Assembly: GCF_004365355.1 (NCBI RefSeq)
Contig: NZ_SODP01000004.1
Span: forward strand, 62,001-126,000
Direction: 5' to 3'
DNA: 64,000 bases
From: Kribbella pratensis
Lineage (GTDB): Bacteria > Actinomycetota > Actinomycetes > Propionibacteriales > Kribbellaceae
Below are positions 1 through 8,145 of the stretch, piece after piece. Position 1 is the first letter of the stretch. Each line of letters starts with the position of its first letter. Position numbers and translations under genes: made by a program. The notes beneath the pieces are model-generated. The model was given only the letters and a program-made list of their open reading frames with translations. It was not told the origin of the DNA and did no database searches.

Positions 1-2
1 AG

Positions 3-779
3 GTGTCCACGCGGATCGAAACGACCATTCCTGACGCGACCCACCGGGGCGAGGGCATCGGGGTCGCCGTCGCCGAACGGGCGACGGCGGTACTGAGCAA
101 TGGCCATGGCCGCTACCGCGAGGCGATGGCTGCCGCGCACCGTGCACTCGGCCAGGTGAACCCTCCCTTGGCGCCGACTCCGGGCGCGATGAGCTGGGCC
201 GCGACCGAGTTCGTCGAGGCGGCTGTCCGCAGCGGGCAACCCGAGGCGGCGAAGGAAACGCTGGACTGGCTCACGGCGATGACCAGCGCGAGCGGTACCG
301 AATGGGCGCTCGGGATCGAGGCCCGGTCGCGCGCACTCGTCAGCGACGACCGGTCGGCAGAACCCCTCTACCGTGAGGCGATCGAGCGACTCGCCAGGAC
401 GCGGGTCCGCACCGAACTCGCCCGCGCCATCCTCCTGTACGGCGAATGGCTGCGCCGGCAACGCCGCCGCCAGGACGCCCGCGAACAACTCCACACCGCC
501 CACGACCTGTTCACCGGGATGGGAGCCGAAGCCTTCGCCGAACGCGCCCGCCGGGAACTCGTCGCCACCGGCGAAACCGCCCGCAAACGCACTCCCGCCA
601 CGACCACCCGGCTGACGGCCCGCGAAAGCCAGATCGCCCGCCTGGCCGGCGATGGTTTGTCCAACCCCGAGATCGGCAGCCGGCTGTTCCTGAGCCCCCG
701 CACCGTCGAATACCACCTCGGCAACATCTACGCCAAGCTCGGCATCACCTCCCGCCACGACCTGCGCCCACACCCCTGA
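3..779 (+). CDS. LuxR-family transcriptional regulator, C-terminal part (5' end outside window)
   Basis: The reading frame is open from the left edge and ends in a typical LuxR/FixJ helix-turn-helix over the last ~55 residues (LTARESQIARLAGDGLSNPE, then a recognition helix with SPRTVEYHL and the closing IYAKLGI). The preceding ~200 residues are Ala/Arg-rich helical repeats like the TPR-type sensor region of large ATP-dependent LuxR regulators (LAL family). No P-loop is visible, which fits a protein whose N-terminal ATPase lies upstream of the window. The GTG at base 3 may be internal rather than the true start. It converges on the GNAT gene 35 bp away. DNA-binding role is clear; ligand and targets are unknown. 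Confidence 0.75.
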   Translation: MSTRIETTIPDATHRGEGIGVAVAERATAVLSNGHGRYREAMAAAHRALGQVNPPLAPTPGAMSWAATEFVEAAVRSGQPEAAKETLDWLTAMTSASGTEWALGIEARSRALVSDDRSAEPLYREAIERLARTRVRTELARAILLYGEWLRRQRRRQDAREQLHTAHDLFTGMGAEAFAERARRELVATGETARKRTPATTTRLTARESQIARLAGDGLSNPEIGSRLFLSPRTVEYHLGNIYAKLGITSRHDLRPHP

Positions 780-782
780 CGG

Positions 783-825
783 TCAGCGCAGCGGATCACT
801 GGTGGTTCGGGGGATCATGCGCTGA
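783..825. terminator. Weak stem-loop between convergent genes
   Basis: Eight-base arms TCAGCGCA (783-790) and TGCGCTGA (818-825) are perfect complements and flank a 27-base loop between the stop codons of the LuxR and GNAT genes. There is no T-run and the loop is long, so terminator function is only suggested by position. Confidence 0.25.
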
Positions 826-1642
826 AGTCCACGTCGACGAAGTCGGCCACCGGGCGGTAGCCGGCCTGGTGGTAGATCTTGTTGGAGGTGGGGTTGGCCA
901 GCTCCGTGTACAGGCACGCTTGGTTGCCGTCGGCAAGGATCAACGCGGAGACGTGACTGGTCAGCGCGCCGGCGTACCCGTGACGTCGGTGCTCCGGCGG
1001 CGTGTAGACCGGACCGACCCGGCAGACCCCGAAGAGCGGGAGGTGGTAGCCGACCATGCTCACCGCCTCGCCGTCGACCTCCCACATCCACATCGTCCCG
1101 TCCGCCAGCCGGCCAGCGGCCCACTCGTGGTGGCCGGTGGACAGCTCTTCCACGAAACCGTCCTTGCCCCAGGCCGCGACCAGGTCCACCTCGTCGGCGT
1201 TCATCGGGCGCGGCGTTCCGCCGTCCGCCGAGAGCGGCGTGAAATCGATCAGTTTGTGCAGTCGGGTGCCGCGCGTCTCGGTCAGGCTTCCGCCGCCCCG
1301 CTCGACCCACCGCTGCGCGAACTTGTGCGCCGCCGGACGATGGCCCGCAACACCGGGGAGCTCGGGCAGTACGTCGGCGTACGCGTCGGCGATCGGTTCG
1401 GCGAGCTCCTCCGGCAGCGCGCCGAGATAGACGCCGCGGCCCGGCGTACGCATCGCGACGCCGATCACGTCCGGATCGTGCACGGAGACGAAGTACGACG
1501 GCTCGGACTCGGCCCGCGCCGTACCGTTCGCGCGCTCGTGGACGTTGCTCATGATGATCGTGTGCAGCACCGGATCCTGTTGCAGGAAAGGGAACACGGT
1601 CTGCTCGAACGCCTGCGGATCGCTCGTCACCCGGACATCCAT
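815..1642 (-). CDS. GNAT-family N-acetyltransferase
   Basis: A 275-residue protein whose C-terminal half carries the acetyl-CoA-binding motif A of GNAT enzymes (RVGPVYTPPEHRRHGYAGAL, near residues 190-210), followed by a CLYTELANPTSNKIYHQAGY segment typical of motif B. The N-terminal ~120 residues are a second degenerate GNAT-like domain, an arrangement seen in many actinobacterial acetyltransferases. The start is the ATG at 1642, which opens the frame cleanly 55 bp from the divergent padR gene. It would transfer an acetyl group from acetyl-CoA to an amine in the cytosol. The acceptor cannot be read from the sequence. Confidence 0.85.
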   Translation of the reverse strand: MDVRVTSDPQAFEQTVFPFLQQDPVLHTIIMSNVHERANGTARAESEPSYFVSVHDPDVIGVAMRTPGRGVYLGALPEELAEPIADAYADVLPELPGVAGHRPAAHKFAQRWVERGGGSLTETRGTRLHKLIDFTPLSADGGTPRPMNADEVDLVAAWGKDGFVEELSTGHHEWAAGRLADGTMWMWEVDGEAVSMVGYHLPLFGVCRVGPVYTPPEHRRHGYAGALTSHVSALILADGNQACLYTELANPTSNKIYHQAGYRPVADFVDVDFSA

Positions 1643-1697
1643 GGCCCGGATCGTACGCCTGGAGACGGTTGCGGGTCGTCGGATTTACACTGCGACC

Positions 1698-2333
1698 ATG
1701 TCCACCACGCGGTTGTTGCTGCTCGGCGTCGTGCGGATCTTCCAGCCGGCGTACGGGTACCAGCTGCGCCGCGAGCTGATGACGTGGAACGTGCAGGCCT
1801 GGGCGAACATCAACCCCGGCTCGATCTACACCGGGTTGCGGACGCTCGCCAAGCACGGGTACCTGCTCGAGCTGGAGCAGGACGGGGCACATCGCCCGGG
1901 CCGGACGTCGTACAAGCTGACGACCGACGGCGAAACGGAGTACTTCTCGCTCCTGCGCGGCATGCTGTGGACCGTAGACGGCTTCCACCCCGACAAGATG
2001 CAGGCCGCCCTGGCCTTCATGTGGTCGCTCCGCCGCGACGAGGTCGTCGATGCCCTCGAGGCTCGCATCTCCCAGCTGGAGGCTTGGCTGAAATCCGGCC
2101 CGTACTCCGAACGCCAGATCCGCGAGGACCCCGGCACGCCCAACCACGTCGTCGAGATGTTCCGCATCACCACCGCGCGCGACCGCGGCGAGCTCGAGTG
2201 GACCCGCCAGTTCCACGAACGCGTGAGGGCCGGCGACTACGCCTTCGCCGGCGAACCGGCCGACTGGGAGCCTTACCCCGGCATGGTCACGCACTGGGGC
2301 GAGATCCCCGATCCGCCCGCTAATCAACGTTGA
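1698..2333 (+). CDS. PadR-family transcriptional repressor
   Basis: A 211-residue PadR protein: an N-terminal winged helix (LLGVVRIFQPAYGYQLRREL, then NPGSIYTGLRTLAKHGYL and a wing with GRTSYKLTTDGE), followed by the helical C-terminal dimerisation domain of the Vir-type branch. I chose the ATG at 1698 because the longer frame crosses the upstream divergent gene and because a -10-like TACACT lies six bases before it, suggesting a leaderless transcript. It precedes an ABC drug exporter, the classic PadR target. Its last codons (Asn-Gln-Arg-stop) lie inside a long palindrome that also holds the exporter's -35 box, so it probably controls the exporter directly. Confidence 0.88.
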   Translation: MSTTRLLLLGVVRIFQPAYGYQLRRELMTWNVQAWANINPGSIYTGLRTLAKHGYLLELEQDGAHRPGRTSYKLTTDGETEYFSLLRGMLWTVDGFHPDKMQAALAFMWSLRRDEVVDALEARISQLEAWLKSGPYSERQIREDPGTPNHVVEMFRITTARDRGELEWTRQFHERVRAGDYAFAGEPADWEPYPGMVTHWGEIPDPPANQR

Positions 2334-2350
2334 CTAGTCAAAGTTGATTA
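2321..2350. promoter_or_regulatory. 30-bp near-perfect palindrome, probable PadR operator
   Basis: The two halves TAATCAACGTTGACT and AGTCAAAGTTGATTA are reverse complements except for one symmetrical position. Within it lies the perfect 12-mer TTGACTAGTCAA, and a 14-bp tandem repeat GTTGAYTAGTCAMA runs over 2329-2356. The palindrome starts inside the last codons of padR and covers the -35 box and most of the spacer of the next gene's promoter, a position suited to repression. Binding by this PadR protein is inference from adjacency. Confidence 0.75.
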
Positions 2351-2358
2351 GTCACACT
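2330..2358 (+). promoter_or_regulatory. Promoter of the ABC exporter genes
   Basis: TTGACT at 2330-2335 matches five of six -35 bases, followed by exactly 17 bases and CACACT at 2353-2358, which has the A and T at the two best conserved -10 positions. The ATG at 2366 is seven bases after the -10, so the message is probably leaderless. The palindromic operator overlaps the -35 and spacer. Confidence 0.55.
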
Positions 2359-2365
2359 GGCTCGC

Positions 2366-3358
2366 ATGATGATCGAAGCTCGTGGGCTGGTGCGGACCTT
2401 CAAGACCAAGCGGGGGCCCGTGCAAGCCGTGCAGGGTGTTGACCTGGATGTGGCCGACGGGGAGATCGTCGGCTTTCTCGGACCGAACGGCGCCGGTAAG
2501 ACAACGACGATGCGGATGCTGGCGACCCTGATCAAGCCGACCAGCGGGAGCGCGACGGTGGCCGGTTGTGATCTCGCGAAGGACCCGGTCGGCGTACGTC
2601 GCGGCATCGGCTACGTACCGCAGAGCGGTTCCACGCTGCCCGAGGCGATCGCCGGCGACGAGGTCGTCGATCACGCCCGGCTGTACGGCGTACCGAAAGC
2701 GAAGGCGTCCGCGGACGGGCAGCGGCTGTTCGAGGAGTTCGACCTGCCCGGCCTCTGGCGCCGGCAGTGCAAGACGCTGTCCGGCGGCCAGCGCCGGCGG
2801 CTGGACATCGTGATGGGCCTGATCCACGACCCGAAGCTGATCTTCCTCGACGAGCCGACGACCGGCCTCGACCCGCAGGCCCGCGCGAACCTGTGGGAGC
2901 ACATCCGCGGCCTCCGCGACCGGGGCGCGACGATCTTCCTCACCACGCACTACCTGGACGAGGCGGACGCGCTCTGCGACCGGATCCTGGTCATCGACCA
3001 CGGCAAGATCGTTGCCTCCGGCACCCCGGAGAACCTGAAGCAGCAGGTCTCCGGCGACGCGGTCCGTTTGAGTCTCGCCGACAACTCGCAAGCGCCTACG
3101 GTGATGAAGATCGTCCAAGAGCTCGACGGCGCCGTGGAGGTCGAGACCGACGCCGACGTGGTCGGTTTCCGCATCCAGCGCGGCGGCTCGGTGCTGCCCG
3201 GCCTGCTCCGCTCGATCGATGCCCAGGGCATCGAGTTGCACGGTGTCGAAGTACATCGCCCGACCCTCGACGACGTGTTCCTGACCATGACCGGCCGCTC
3301 GCTGCGCGACGAGCACACCGCCGCCCCTATCGACGAGAAGGAAGAGGCCGTCGCATGA
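2366..3358 (+). CDS. ABC exporter ATP-binding protein, DrrA-type
   Basis: A 330-residue nucleotide-binding subunit with a Walker A motif GPNGAGKTTTMRML (near residue 40), the ABC signature LSGGQRRRLD, Walker B LIFLDEPTTGLDP and the H-loop TTHYLDEAD. The ~100-residue C-terminal extension ending EVHRPTLDDVFLTMTG is characteristic of the daunorubicin-resistance (DrrA) group, which hydrolyses ATP to drive export of drugs or lipids. It overlaps the permease gene by four bases (ATGA), so the two are translated together. It sits just behind a PadR repressor and its probable operator. The substrate is not readable. Confidence 0.92.
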   Translation: MMIEARGLVRTFKTKRGPVQAVQGVDLDVADGEIVGFLGPNGAGKTTTMRMLATLIKPTSGSATVAGCDLAKDPVGVRRGIGYVPQSGSTLPEAIAGDEVVDHARLYGVPKAKASADGQRLFEEFDLPGLWRRQCKTLSGGQRRRLDIVMGLIHDPKLIFLDEPTTGLDPQARANLWEHIRGLRDRGATIFLTTHYLDEADALCDRILVIDHGKIVASGTPENLKQQVSGDAVRLSLADNSQAPTVMKIVQELDGAVEVETDADVVGFRIQRGGSVLPGLLRSIDAQGIELHGVEVHRPTLDDVFLTMTGRSLRDEHTAAPIDEKEEAVA

Positions 3359-4119
3359 CCGTCCTGCGTGAGACCTGGATCGTGTTCCACCGGCAGATGC
3401 GGCTGTCGCTGCGCAACCCGATGTGGTCGATCCTGATGCTCAGCCAGCCGCTGCTGTACCTGTTCCTGTTCGGCCCGCTCCTCAAGCCGCTCACCGCGCA
3501 GATCAGCCAGGGCCAGGCCACGAACGCCTACCAGGTGTTCATCCCGGGCCTGATCGTCCAGCTCGGCATGTTCGGGGCGATGTTCGTCGGCTTCGGCCTG
3601 ATCGCGGAGTACCGCGCCGGCGTGATCGAGGCCGACCGTGTCACCCCGGCGTCCCGGATGGCCTTGATGGCAGGCCGCGTGCTGCGTGATGTCGTCGTCC
3701 TCGTCGTCCAGTCGATCCTGCTACTGCTCGCCGCGCTCCCGCTCGGCCTGCGTGCTCCGTGGGGCGGCGTACTGCTCTCACTCGTGATCGTCGCCCTCCT
3801 CGGCGCGACGTTCGCCTCGCTGTCGTACTCCGTCGCGCTGATCACCAAGAGCGAGGACGCGCTGGCCCCGCTGCTCAACGGCATCGCCATGCCGTTGCTG
3901 CTGCTGTCCGGCATCCTCCTGCCGATGCAGATCGGCCCGACCTGGCTGCAGCGGCTGTCCGACATCAGTCCGCTCAAGCACGTCGTCAACGGCGTACGCG
4001 CGCTGTTCCGTGGCGACATCAGCAGCTCGGCGTCGATGTGGGGCCTGTTCTGGGTCGTGCTGCTCACGGTGATCGGTCTGACCGTCGGAGCGCGCACTTT
4101 CCGTAAGGAGTCCGCCTGA
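3355..4119 (+). CDS. ABC-2 type exporter permease, DrrB-type
   Basis: A 254-residue membrane protein with about six hydrophobic segments, starting WIVFHRQMRLSLRNPMW and containing the LFGPLL stretch, the GVIEADRVTPASRMALMAGR cytoplasmic loop and a C-terminal LKHVVNGVRALFRG, all typical of ABC-2 permeases that partner DrrA. The ATG overlaps the stop of the ATPase gene, which fixes the start. It forms the membrane channel of the exporter. The padR-ATPase-permease layout is a common self-resistance or multidrug efflux module in actinobacteria. Confidence 0.9.
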   Translation: MTVLRETWIVFHRQMRLSLRNPMWSILMLSQPLLYLFLFGPLLKPLTAQISQGQATNAYQVFIPGLIVQLGMFGAMFVGFGLIAEYRAGVIEADRVTPASRMALMAGRVLRDVVVLVVQSILLLLAALPLGLRAPWGGVLLSLVIVALLGATFASLSYSVALITKSEDALAPLLNGIAMPLLLLSGILLPMQIGPTWLQRLSDISPLKHVVNGVRALFRGDISSSASMWGLFWVVLLTVIGLTVGARTFRKESA

Positions 4120-4157
4120 GGCTAGGCACTGTTCATTTGGTGGTCGCTCAGAGCAAC

Positions 4158-4163
4158 TAGGGT
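4158..4163 (+). promoter_or_regulatory. -10-like element before the mannosyltransferase
   Basis: TAGGGT lies seven bases before the ATG at 4171, the spacing of a leaderless transcript. The -35 is poor, so this is tentative. Confidence 0.3.
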
Positions 4164-4170
4164 TTCGCGT

Positions 4171-5595
4171 ATGCGTTCGCCGATGGTCCGTGGGCTGGTC
4201 GGCTCTGTCGTCGTTGCTCTGGCCAGCCTGGTGACCTCGGTGGTGCCCCAGTCCTCCTGGGTCGCCAGCCTGCCGGTCACCGGCGATCTCCGCCACTCGC
4301 TGCTCGGCCGGATGGTCGGTCTGACATTCATGGTCGCTGGGCTCGGGCTGATGGCCTGGGCCTGGCTGACCGTTGGCCGCCGGGTGATGGCCGGCGAACG
4401 GCTCCCGCTGCTCCGCATGACGGCGTACTGGAGCGCACCGCTGCTGCTGGCCCCGCCGCTGTTCAGCCGCGACGCCTGGAGCTACGCAGCGCAGGGCGCA
4501 CTCGTCGCCAACGGCTACAACCCGTACGACGTGGGCCCCGGCGTACTGTCCGGCCACATCGTCGAGGCAGTCGATCCGATGTGGATGCAGACACCTGCGC
4601 CGTACGGGCCGTTGCCGCTCGCGTACGGCGGACTGGTCGCGCACCTGACCATGAACCCGTACACGCTGATGCTGGCGCACCGCCTCCTCGCCGTACTGGG
4701 CATAGTGCTCATCGCCTGGGCTGTACCGCGCCTGGCCACCGCATGTCGTGTCGACCCGGCCTTCGCCACCTGGCTGGTCGTGCTGAACCCGATGCTGATC
4801 ACCCATGGCATCGGTGCGGCACACAACGACGTACTGATGATCGGACTGGCCTGCAGCGCGTTCGCAGTGGCGCTGACCGGCCGGTGGGGTACGGGGGCTG
4901 TCATCGCGGGCGCCGCAGCAGCGGTGAAACTGCCAGGTGGACTCGTGGTGATCGCTATCGCCGCAGTGATGAGCCCACTCGCCGGACGGCTGCTCAGGTT
5001 CGCCAGTCTGGCGATCGCAGGCGCTGTGTCGGTGCTGACGCTGTTCACGATCGGAGCGCTGACCGGTGTGGGCTCTGGGTGGTTCGGTGCGCTCGACGTG
5101 CCCGGACTGGTCCGGTCACCGTTCTCCATCGCCAATCTGATCGGCATGGCGGCGTCCGGCATACTCGGCTGGCTAGGTGAGGACACTGCGGCCGCACAGG
5201 CACTCCAGATCGTCCGGCTGGTCGGAATGGTCGCTGCGCTCGGACTGATCGCAGTGCTGAGTCTCCGGTCGTCGATCCACTACGCAGCACGGGCAGTCGG
5301 CATCGCACTGCTCGTAGTGGTCGTGCTGGGTCCGAGCGCGCACGACTGGTACTTCCTGTGGTGCCTGCCGTTCCTGGCCGTCGCGAGACCCGGCCGGAAG
5401 CTGACGATGATCATGACGGCGGTCAGTCTGATCTTCACGATCGCCGCGCCGCTGAACTCGTCACTGCGCGGAGCGACGATCCCGATCCTGACCACGACCG
5501 CGCTGGTGATCGCCGCGGCGCTGCCGCTGCTCAACCACCTCCGCACCATGCACCCGGCGCGGAAGACGACGAAGGTCCCGGTTACAGCTGTTTGA
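4171..5595 (+). CDS. MptB-like polyprenol-phosphate mannosyltransferase (GT-C fold)
   Basis: A 474-residue polytopic membrane protein with 10-13 hydrophobic segments. The loop after the second or third helix carries SRDAWSYAAQG and NGYNPYDVGPG, the acidic first-loop signature of GT-C glycosyltransferases of the MptA/MptB type, and APYGPLPLAYG follows. These enzymes use polyprenyl-phosphate-mannose to build alpha-1,6-mannan for lipoglycans or other envelope glycans at the outer face of the membrane. The 3' end overlaps that of the convergent menD by 14 bp. The exact acceptor in this organism is unknown. Confidence 0.8.
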   Translation: MRSPMVRGLVGSVVVALASLVTSVVPQSSWVASLPVTGDLRHSLLGRMVGLTFMVAGLGLMAWAWLTVGRRVMAGERLPLLRMTAYWSAPLLLAPPLFSRDAWSYAAQGALVANGYNPYDVGPGVLSGHIVEAVDPMWMQTPAPYGPLPLAYGGLVAHLTMNPYTLMLAHRLLAVLGIVLIAWAVPRLATACRVDPAFATWLVVLNPMLITHGIGAAHNDVLMIGLACSAFAVALTGRWGTGAVIAGAAAAVKLPGGLVVIAIAAVMSPLAGRLLRFASLAIAGAVSVLTLFTIGALTGVGSGWFGALDVPGLVRSPFSIANLIGMAASGILGWLGEDTAAAQALQIVRLVGMVAALGLIAVLSLRSSIHYAARAVGIALLVVVVLGPSAHDWYFLWCLPFLAVARPGRKLTMIMTAVSLIFTIAAPLNSSLRGATIPILTTTALVIAAALPLLNHLRTMHPARKTTKVPVTAV

Positions 5596-7222
5596 GTGCG
5601 GCCACCATCGCCTCACCCAGCGGGCGGTGACCGTCGCGCGCGACCTTCACCTCGACGACGTCCAGGCCGGCCACTGTCGGCGTCAGCGCAGCACGCAGCT
5701 CGTCGACCGTTTCGACGCTCGTGTACGGCGTACCCGTCGCGCCGCACAGTGCGCCGAGGTCCACGTTGTGCGGCGTACCGAAGACCCGCTCGAAATGCGT
5801 GGCGTGCGTCGGATCGCCCTGCTCCAGCGTGGAGAAGATGCCGCCGCCGTTGTCGTTCACGACCACGATCCGCAGATCAGGACGAGGTTCGTCCGGCCCG
5901 ATCACGAGCCCGTTGCTGTCGTGCAGGAACGCGAGATCCCCGATCAGCGCGTACGTCGGACCCGCGTTCGCCAGCGCCGCCCCGACGGCCGTCGAGATCG
6001 TGCCGTCGATGCCGGCCAGGCCGCGGTTGGCGATCGTGCGGATCGGGACGACCGGGGCGAGGTCGAGATCGCGGATCGGGTTCGACGAGGCGACGACCAG
6101 CATGCCGTCGGCGCCGGCTGCCTCACCGACGAGGGCCGCGACGCGCGGTCCGCTCAGGCTCTCCGCGAGTACCTTGTCGATCTCCGGACGGGCCAGCTGG
6201 TCGGCGTGCTGCCACCGCTCGAGCCAGTCGGTCGCATCGGCGTCGCTGACCTCGAGCCCGGTGACGACGGACCTCGCGCGCCGGGCCGGGTCCGGCCACA
6301 GACCGGTCGGCGAGACGACGATCAGCTCCACGTCCGGCCGGGCCAGCAGCTTCGAGATCGGCCGGGACAACGTCGGGTGCCCGAACACCAGCACCCGTTC
6401 GATCTCCGCGCCCAGAGAGCTTGCCTGCAGCAACAAGCGGTACGCCGAGATGACAGACGGGCCGGTCCGCGCCCGGCTGGACGGCTCCGCGAACAGCGGC
6501 CACTTGCCGGCCTCCGCCACCAACCGCGCGGCTTGCGACGCGCCGTCACCTGCGACCACTACCGTCTTCGGTCCTGGCGAAATGACAGACGGCTTCCCGG
6601 CGGCCGCATGTACTGCAGTCCACGGCCCCGTGCTGCGGCCCTGCAACAACTCCGGCCACTCCGGTCCGTCCGTGGGCACCAGCGGCTCACTGAGCGGGCA
6701 GTTGAGCTGCACCGGCCCGGGGTCAGCAGACCGGGCACCTGTCGCGTTGGCGATCGCCCGCGCGACCTGGGACCGCCAGTACGCGACCTGCCCGATCTCG
6801 CGGACCGGCGTACCCATCTCGTGGAACAGCCGGACCGCAGAGCCGAACACCTTGATCTGGTCGGTCGTCTGGTTCGCGCCGCTACCTCTGAGTGCCGGCG
6901 GGCGGTCCGCACTGAGCACGATCAGCGGGAGCCCACTGTGCGATGCCTCCAGTACGGCGGGGTGCAGGTTCGCCACCGCCGTACCGGACGTGGTGACGAC
7001 CGGGACCGGCAGACCGGTGCCGCGCATCAGGCCGATGGCAAGGAAACCCGCCGTACGCTCATCGATCCGTACGTGTAGCCGGAGCCGTCCGCTGCGATCC
7101 GCCTCGGCGAACGCCAAGGCCAGCGGCGCGCTCCGGGAGCCCGGTGACACCACCGCTTCCCGTACGCCGTTGCGGATCAGCTCATCGACGACCACAGTCG
7201 CAAAGGCCGTGGACGGGTTCAT
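5582..7222 (-). CDS. menD: 2-succinyl-5-enolpyruvyl-6-hydroxy-3-cyclohexene-1-carboxylate synthase
   Basis: MenD condenses isochorismate with 2-oxoglutarate using thiamine diphosphate, the first committed step of classical menaquinone synthesis. The 546-residue protein has the N-terminal PYR domain (VDELIRNGVREAVVSPGSRS with the catalytic-region TSGTAVANLHPAVLEA) and the C-terminal PP domain with GDLAFLHDSNGL and VVNDNGGGIFSTLEQG, which are diagnostic for MenD among ThDP enzymes. The ATG overlaps the menC stop (ATGA), making it the last gene of menE-menC-menD. Its end overlaps the convergent mannosyltransferase gene by 14 bp. Length is normal for the family. Confidence 0.96.
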   Translation of the reverse strand: MNPSTAFATVVVDELIRNGVREAVVSPGSRSAPLALAFAEADRSGRLRLHVRIDERTAGFLAIGLMRGTGLPVPVVTTSGTAVANLHPAVLEASHSGLPLIVLSADRPPALRGSGANQTTDQIKVFGSAVRLFHEMGTPVREIGQVAYWRSQVARAIANATGARSADPGPVQLNCPLSEPLVPTDGPEWPELLQGRSTGPWTAVHAAAGKPSVISPGPKTVVVAGDGASQAARLVAEAGKWPLFAEPSSRARTGPSVISAYRLLLQASSLGAEIERVLVFGHPTLSRPISKLLARPDVELIVVSPTGLWPDPARRARSVVTGLEVSDADATDWLERWQHADQLARPEIDKVLAESLSGPRVAALVGEAAGADGMLVVASSNPIRDLDLAPVVPIRTIANRGLAGIDGTISTAVGAALANAGPTYALIGDLAFLHDSNGLVIGPDEPRPDLRIVVVNDNGGGIFSTLEQGDPTHATHFERVFGTPHNVDLGALCGATGTPYTSVETVDELRAALTPTVAGLDVVEVKVARDGHRPLGEAMVAALKQL

Positions 7223-8145
7223 CCCGCGCTCCTCACTCGCTCAAGGCGTTCTTCCCACACTTCGGTCCGCTCCGCGTCGGCACGGGCCGCTTCCAGCAGT
7301 TGTGCATCCGGGACAACGCGCTTGACCGGCAGGAAACCGTCGACTGCCACTAGTGGCTCAGCAACTAGTTCGGATGTGAACATCGACACCGTCGCCAAAC
7401 CACACGCATAAGGGAGCTCCGGCAACGCCGCCGCCAACGCCACCCCCGCAGCAATCCCGACCGAGGTCTCCAACGCCGATGACACGACCACCGGCAGCCC
7501 GATCTGCTCGGCGATCTCCAGGCAGGCGCGGACTCCGCCGATCGGCTGCACCTTCAGTACGGCGATGTCCGCGGCGTCGAGCTTCTTCACCAGCAGGGGA
7601 TCCTCGGCCCGCCGGATCGACTCGTCCGCCGCCACCGGTACGTCGGTGCGCCGCCGTACCTCGGCCAGCTCCTCCACGGTCGCCGACGGCTGCTCGACGT
7701 ACTCGAGGTCGAAGCGCCGCAACTCCTTGAGGCTCCGCACTGCCTGGTCGACGGACCACGCGCCGTTCGCATCGATCCGCACGCGTCCAGGGCCGATCGC
7801 GTCGCGCACTGCTTCTACGCGCGCGATGTCGTCGGCCAGTGTCTGACCCGGCTCGGCCACCTTCACCTTCGCCGTACCGCAGCCGCTTGCTCTCACGATC
7901 TCCGCGGCCTTCTCGGGGCCGAGCGCGGGCACGGTGCAGTTGACGGGAACACGGTCACGCACCGGCGCCGGCCACCCGATCTCGGCGGCTTCGCGCGCGG
8001 CGCGCAACCAGGACACACAGGTCGCGTCGTCGTAGTCCAGGAACGGGCTCCACTCCGCCCACCCTGCCGGACCTTCGAACAGCATCCCCTCGCGGACGGT
8101 GATGCCACGAAACTTGTTCTTCAGTCCGATCGAGTACGTGATCAC
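7219..8145 (-). CDS. menC: o-succinylbenzoate synthase
   Basis: MenC dehydrates SHCHC to o-succinylbenzoate. The 308-residue protein is an enolase-superfamily member: an N-terminal capping region, then a barrel with the lysine motif AKVKVAEPG, metal ligands in RIDANGAW, YVEQP and AADESIR, and the second lysine in IAVLKVQPIGG. The GTG at 8143-8145 is the start because it overlaps the menE stop by four bases. It sits between menE and menD in one transcription unit. Confidence 0.94.
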   Translation of the reverse strand: MITYSIGLKNKFRGITVREGMLFEGPAGWAEWSPFLDYDDATCVSWLRAAREAAEIGWPAPVRDRVPVNCTVPALGPEKAAEIVRASGCGTAKVKVAEPGQTLADDIARVEAVRDAIGPGRVRIDANGAWSVDQAVRSLKELRRFDLEYVEQPSATVEELAEVRRRTDVPVAADESIRRAEDPLLVKKLDAADIAVLKVQPIGGVRACLEIAEQIGLPVVVSSALETSVGIAAGVALAAALPELPYACGLATVSMFTSELVAEPLVAVDGFLPVKRVVPDAQLLEAARADAERTEVWEERLERVRSAG

